From Endomicrobium sp. (lineage in GTDB: Bacteria > Elusimicrobiota > Endomicrobiia > Endomicrobiales > Endomicrobiaceae): a stretch of DNA of 9,055 nt. Position 1 is the stretch's first letter; every line of letters begins with the position of its first letter. Positions 7,047 to 9,055 of this stretch are shown piece after piece. The position numbers were made by a program, and so were the translations under genes. The notes beneath the pieces were generated by a model that worked only from the letters and a program-made list of their open reading frames with translations, was not told where the DNA came from and ran no database searches. The DNA lies in contig JAISLV010000029.1 in the NCBI GenBank assembly GCA_031277075.1, positions 1-9,055 on the forward strand, given 5' to 3'.

Positions 7047-7070
7047 TTTTTAGAGACGTCCGCATTATAA
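7047..7070 (+). repeat. Second full copy of the TTTTTAGAGACG motif
   Basis: The 24 bases from 7047 match 488-511 at 20 positions, including TTTTTAGAGACG at the left and ATTATAA at the right with identical spacing. Flanking CGGA (7043-7046) and TCCG (7059-7062) could form a short stem. It sits five bases after the pheT stop and just upstream of a promoter-like sequence. No matching inverted arm is seen nearby, so it may be a solo end or remnant of the element before rplT, or a regulatory site. Confidence 0.45.
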
Positions 7071-7074
7071 GATA

Positions 7075-7102
7075 TTGACAACTTGAGTTCAAAAACTATA
7101 AA
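7075..7102 (+). promoter_or_regulatory. Sigma-70-type promoter for the serine hydrolase gene
   Basis: A perfect -35 box TTGACA (7075-7080) is followed after 16 nt by TATAAA (7097-7102), one base from the -10 consensus. Transcription would begin about 7 nt later, near 7108-7110, which is at the ATG (7109). The gene also lacks a well-placed Shine-Dalgarno, so the mRNA may be leaderless. Transcription-start mapping has not been seen; the call rests on consensus match and spacing. Confidence 0.55.
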
Positions 7103-7108
7103 CGGAAT

Positions 7109-8650
7109 ATGAAAAAAATATTTGCAGCATCCTTTATTTTATCTTTATTTTTATTTTTAGTTCCGTTGTCTGCAAAAGCTCAAACGGAACCCAAAACTAA
7201 AACTATCGGCGAAATCGTCGCCGATTTTGACGATTATGTTCAAAAAACCAAAAAAGACTGGAATATTCCGGGCATGGCGGTTTGTCTGGTTGAAGGCGAT
7301 AAAATAATTTATAAAAAGGCTTTCGGCGTAAGAAACATAAATTCGCAGCAGCCTGTTGACGTAAATACGCTTTTTCAAATAGCGTCCTGCTCAAAATCTT
7401 TCAGCGCGGTTTTAACGGCTATGCTTGTAGATTACGGGTATTTGAAGTGGAACGATAAAGTAATAGAGTATCTCCCGTATTTTGCTCTTTACGATAAAGA
7501 CGCAAGCGACGCTATGACGGTTGAAGATTTGCTTTCCCAAAATTCAGGGCTGCCCGACCATTCCCAGCATTTAATGACGCTTTTCGGATACGATAAAGAC
7601 TATATCTTAACTTCTATGCGCTATATCAAGCCCGAAGGCGTATTTAGAAAAAAATACAGCTATCAAAACAATCTCTTTTTGGCTCTGGAAAAAGTAATAG
7701 AAAAAGCTACGGAACAGCCTTTTAGCAAGGTAATAAAAAAATACGTTTTTAATTCGCTTAATATGAAAAACGCGACGGTTAATTATCAAAGCTGGCTGAA
7801 GTCAAAAAATAAAGTTTTAGGGCATTACTACAAAAACGGACTTCTTAACGAAATACCCGCCAATCTTTCGTATTCGCAATGGCCTTACGTTTTGCCCGCC
7901 GCAAGCGGAATAAACGCAAGCATAGACGATGTGTCAAAATGGCTTTCTTTTATAGCTAACGGCGCGCAGCTTTACGGAATTTCTTTGCTTTCAAAAAACA
8001 CTTTTGACAAATTGTTCGAAAAGAAAGTCTACGTCAACAGCGACGTTTCCGATAAAAACAACAAAAATTATTATTGTATGGGGTGGAGACTTTCGGAATA
8101 CGGCAAAGAAAAAATTTATTGGCATGCAGGAATGACCGACGGACAGGGCGCCTACGTAGCTTTTTTAAAAGATAAAAAAATAGGCATAGCCGTTCTCTCT
8201 AATCTTGCAAACGGCAAAATGTGCGACGCTTTGGCAAAAAGGTTTTTCGACGCCTATTTAAATAATCCGCAAAAAGACTGGAGCGCAATAAAGTTAAAAG
8301 AAGCCGACGACGCAAATAAAAAGAAGTTAATCTCTCAAAGATTCCCCCCCGATATTGCCGTCCCGTCCCTTCCTTTAGAAAAATACGTCGGATTTTACGA
8401 CAATATTTTATACGGTTCGGCGGAAGTTAAACTTGAAAACGGCGTTTTAAAATTCAGCGCGGGCGATAAAAAAACATGGATAAAATTAAAACATTTCAGC
8501 GCAAATATTTTTGACGGCGTCGCCCCTGCGGGCTGGACTTTAAAAAACCCTATGTTTTCTTTTAGAGTTTTTGAACATTCAAACGTCAATTCTCTCACCG
8601 TAGAAACAATGACAGACGGCTTAGACGCCTATTTTAGAAAAATCAAGTAA
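7109..8650 (+). CDS. Secreted beta-lactamase-family serine hydrolase with DUF3471-like C-terminal domain
   Basis: The 513-residue protein opens with a signal peptide (MKKIFAASFILSLFLFLVPL, then SAKA|QTE, cleavage probably after A24), so it acts outside the inner membrane. Residues about 35-385 form a class C beta-lactamase/transpeptidase-like domain (PF00144): nucleophile motif SxxK as S93-C-S-K96, the tyrosine motif as Y185-Q-N187, and the third motif as H339-A-G341 in place of KTG. NIPGMAVCLVEGDKIIYKKAFG and LLSQNSGLPD are typical family segments. Residues about 422-510 (LEKYVGFYDN onward) resemble the beta-sandwich DUF3471 tail. Relatives include esterases, D-aminopeptidases and PBP4-like peptidases, and HxG in place of KTG argues against assuming beta-lactam resistance. 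The substrate cannot be told. It seems independently transcribed. Confidence 0.9.
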   Translation: MKKIFAASFILSLFLFLVPLSAKAQTEPKTKTIGEIVADFDDYVQKTKKDWNIPGMAVCLVEGDKIIYKKAFGVRNINSQQPVDVNTLFQIASCSKSFSAVLTAMLVDYGYLKWNDKVIEYLPYFALYDKDASDAMTVEDLLSQNSGLPDHSQHLMTLFGYDKDYILTSMRYIKPEGVFRKKYSYQNNLFLALEKVIEKATEQPFSKVIKKYVFNSLNMKNATVNYQSWLKSKNKVLGHYYKNGLLNEIPANLSYSQWPYVLPAASGINASIDDVSKWLSFIANGAQLYGISLLSKNTFDKLFEKKVYVNSDVSDKNNKNYYCMGWRLSEYGKEKIYWHAGMTDGQGAYVAFLKDKKIGIAVLSNLANGKMCDALAKRFFDAYLNNPQKDWSAIKLKEADDANKKKLISQRFPPDIAVPSLPLEKYVGFYDNILYGSAEVKLENGVLKFSAGDKKTWIKLKHFSANIFDGVAPAGWTLKNPMFSFRVFEHSNVNSLTVETMTDGLDAYFRKIK

Positions 8651-8651
8651 A

Positions 8652-8728
8652 AACGGCGGAAAACAACGCGGCTAAGAGGCTAGGCGGCTAAGCAACGGCG
8701 GACGACGCAAACAACGCGGCTAAGAGGC
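8652..8728. repeat. Imperfect tandem duplication with a 20-bp exact repeat
   Basis: AAACAACGCGGCTAAGAGGC occurs exactly at 8661-8680 and again at 8709-8728, 48 bp apart. AACGGCGGA precedes each copy (8652-8660 and 8694-8702), the second with six extra bases (CGACGC) before the repeat. The linker contains a further GGCGGCTAAG (8683-8692). This looks like slippage or local duplication in non-coding DNA, immediately after the hydrolase stop. Confidence 0.75.
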
Positions 8729-8806
8729 AACTGCAAGGCGGATACTTGACGGGAACATGGACAAAATCTATTCGGGTATGATGGCGATAATTGTAAAACC
8801 TGACTT

Positions 8807-8862
8807 GACCGTTTTTTTAAATTTTTGAGATTTTTATATATAAAAGAGAGTTAAAAGCGGTC
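8807..8862. repeat. Nested AT-rich palindromes
   Basis: The outer arms GACCG (8807-8811) and CGGTC (8858-8862) are reverse complements, and the bases just inside continue the pairing (TTTTAA against TTAAAA) with a two-base bulge. Inside lies a perfect 14-bp palindrome TTTTATATATAAAA (8832-8845). It could be an AT-rich cruciform, a bidirectional terminator-like structure for the hydrolase gene, or a small inverted-repeat element. The T-runs lie inside the stem, unlike a canonical terminator. Confidence 0.45.
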
Positions 8863-8999
8863 GCCAAATAAAGGAATTTTGTAAAATAGGCGAAAGAAAA
8901 TACATATTTGCAAAAAAAGCAGCAAAGAAAAAAATAGCATTAGAGTGAAGATAGTAATCAAAGAAGGAAGAGAAAGAATAGATGAACAACAAACGGCAG

Positions 9000-9020
9000 A
9001 TGCTGAAACAAGTTCAGCAT
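9000..9020. repeat. CHAELVSAS-type intergenic palindromic repeat
   Basis: ATGCTGAA (9000-9007) and TTCAGCAT (9013-9020) are perfect inverted arms around ACAAG, followed by GACAG. On the minus strand this gives TGTCATGCTGAACTTG and onward, translating as CHAELVSAS. From memory, near-identical sequences are scattered through intergenic DNA of many unrelated bacteria and often yield false small ORFs. The surrounding bases to the window end probably belong to the same unit, which runs off the edge. Confidence 0.75.
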
Positions 9021-9055
9021 GACAGGCGCGGCAATGATAGGCTTTGCACCCCATC

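Larger units (their letters stand above)
8651..9055. other. 405-nt repeat-rich spacer without a convincing gene
   Basis: Nothing after the hydrolase stop reads as a gene in any frame. The left part holds a tandem duplication, the middle AT-rich nested palindromes, and the right a purine-rich stretch (about 8885-8985) ending in a palindromic repeat. A minus-strand frame at 8851-9054 reads CHAELVSASAVCC near its start, the signature translation of that repeat, so it is not counted as a gene. No standard terminator for the hydrolase gene is evident. Confidence 0.6.

Noticed and set aside
8746..8782. Promoter with TTGACG (8746) and TATGAT (8777)
   Set aside because: The spacing is 25 nt, too long for sigma-70, and no gene follows on the + strand.
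8851..9054. Minus-strand 67-residue frame starting MGCKAYHCRACHAELVSAS
   Set aside because: Its start comes from the palindromic repeat and the rest is a translated purine-rich spacer. No ribosome binding site can be assessed at the window edge and it resembles no protein family.

Overview
The window is a co-oriented run of housekeeping genes, all on the + strand, from an A+T-rich bacterium with a strong AAA, TTT and ATA codon bias in its genes. The spacers are noticeably richer in G+C-rich hairpins than the genes. The style (AT-biased genes, long repeat-laden spacers, a TrkH/TrkA pair behind the L35/L20 genes, a CHAELVSAS-type palindromic repeat at the edge) suggests Elusimicrobiota, perhaps an Endomicrobium relative. 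That is a judgement from memory of genome style, not a demonstrated assignment.

Layout. Positions 1-187 hold the end of rpmI (ribosomal protein L35), then an unusually long 336-nt spacer with a 174-bp inverted-repeat-bounded segment, then rplT (L20). Seven bases later comes ktrB (K+ channel subunit), followed by ktrA (its cytoplasmic RCK regulator). A 93-aa TPR protein follows. Next are pheS and pheT, the two subunits of phenylalanyl-tRNA synthetase, separated by 203 nt of hairpin-rich DNA. After pheT a short spacer holds a repeat copy and a good promoter-like sequence, then a secreted beta-lactamase-fold serine hydrolase with a DUF3471-like tail. The last 405 nt have no convincing gene and carry a tandem duplication, nested palindromes and a widespread-type palindromic repeat.

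How the genes work together. rpmI/rplT and pheS/pheT belong to translation and are neighbours in many bacteria (infC-rpmI-rplT-pheST). Here a ktrBA potassium-uptake pair and a TPR gene sit between the two blocks. KtrB forms the membrane channel and the KtrA ring gates it from the cytoplasm. The hydrolase looks like an independent unit with its own promoter.

No gene here looks like a new biological system. The parts most worth a second look are non-coding. A TTTTTAGAGACG-type motif recurs upstream of rplT (as an inverted pair), pheS (degenerate) and the hydrolase gene. The hydrolase promoter predicts a leaderless mRNA. The final spacer is repeat-rich.
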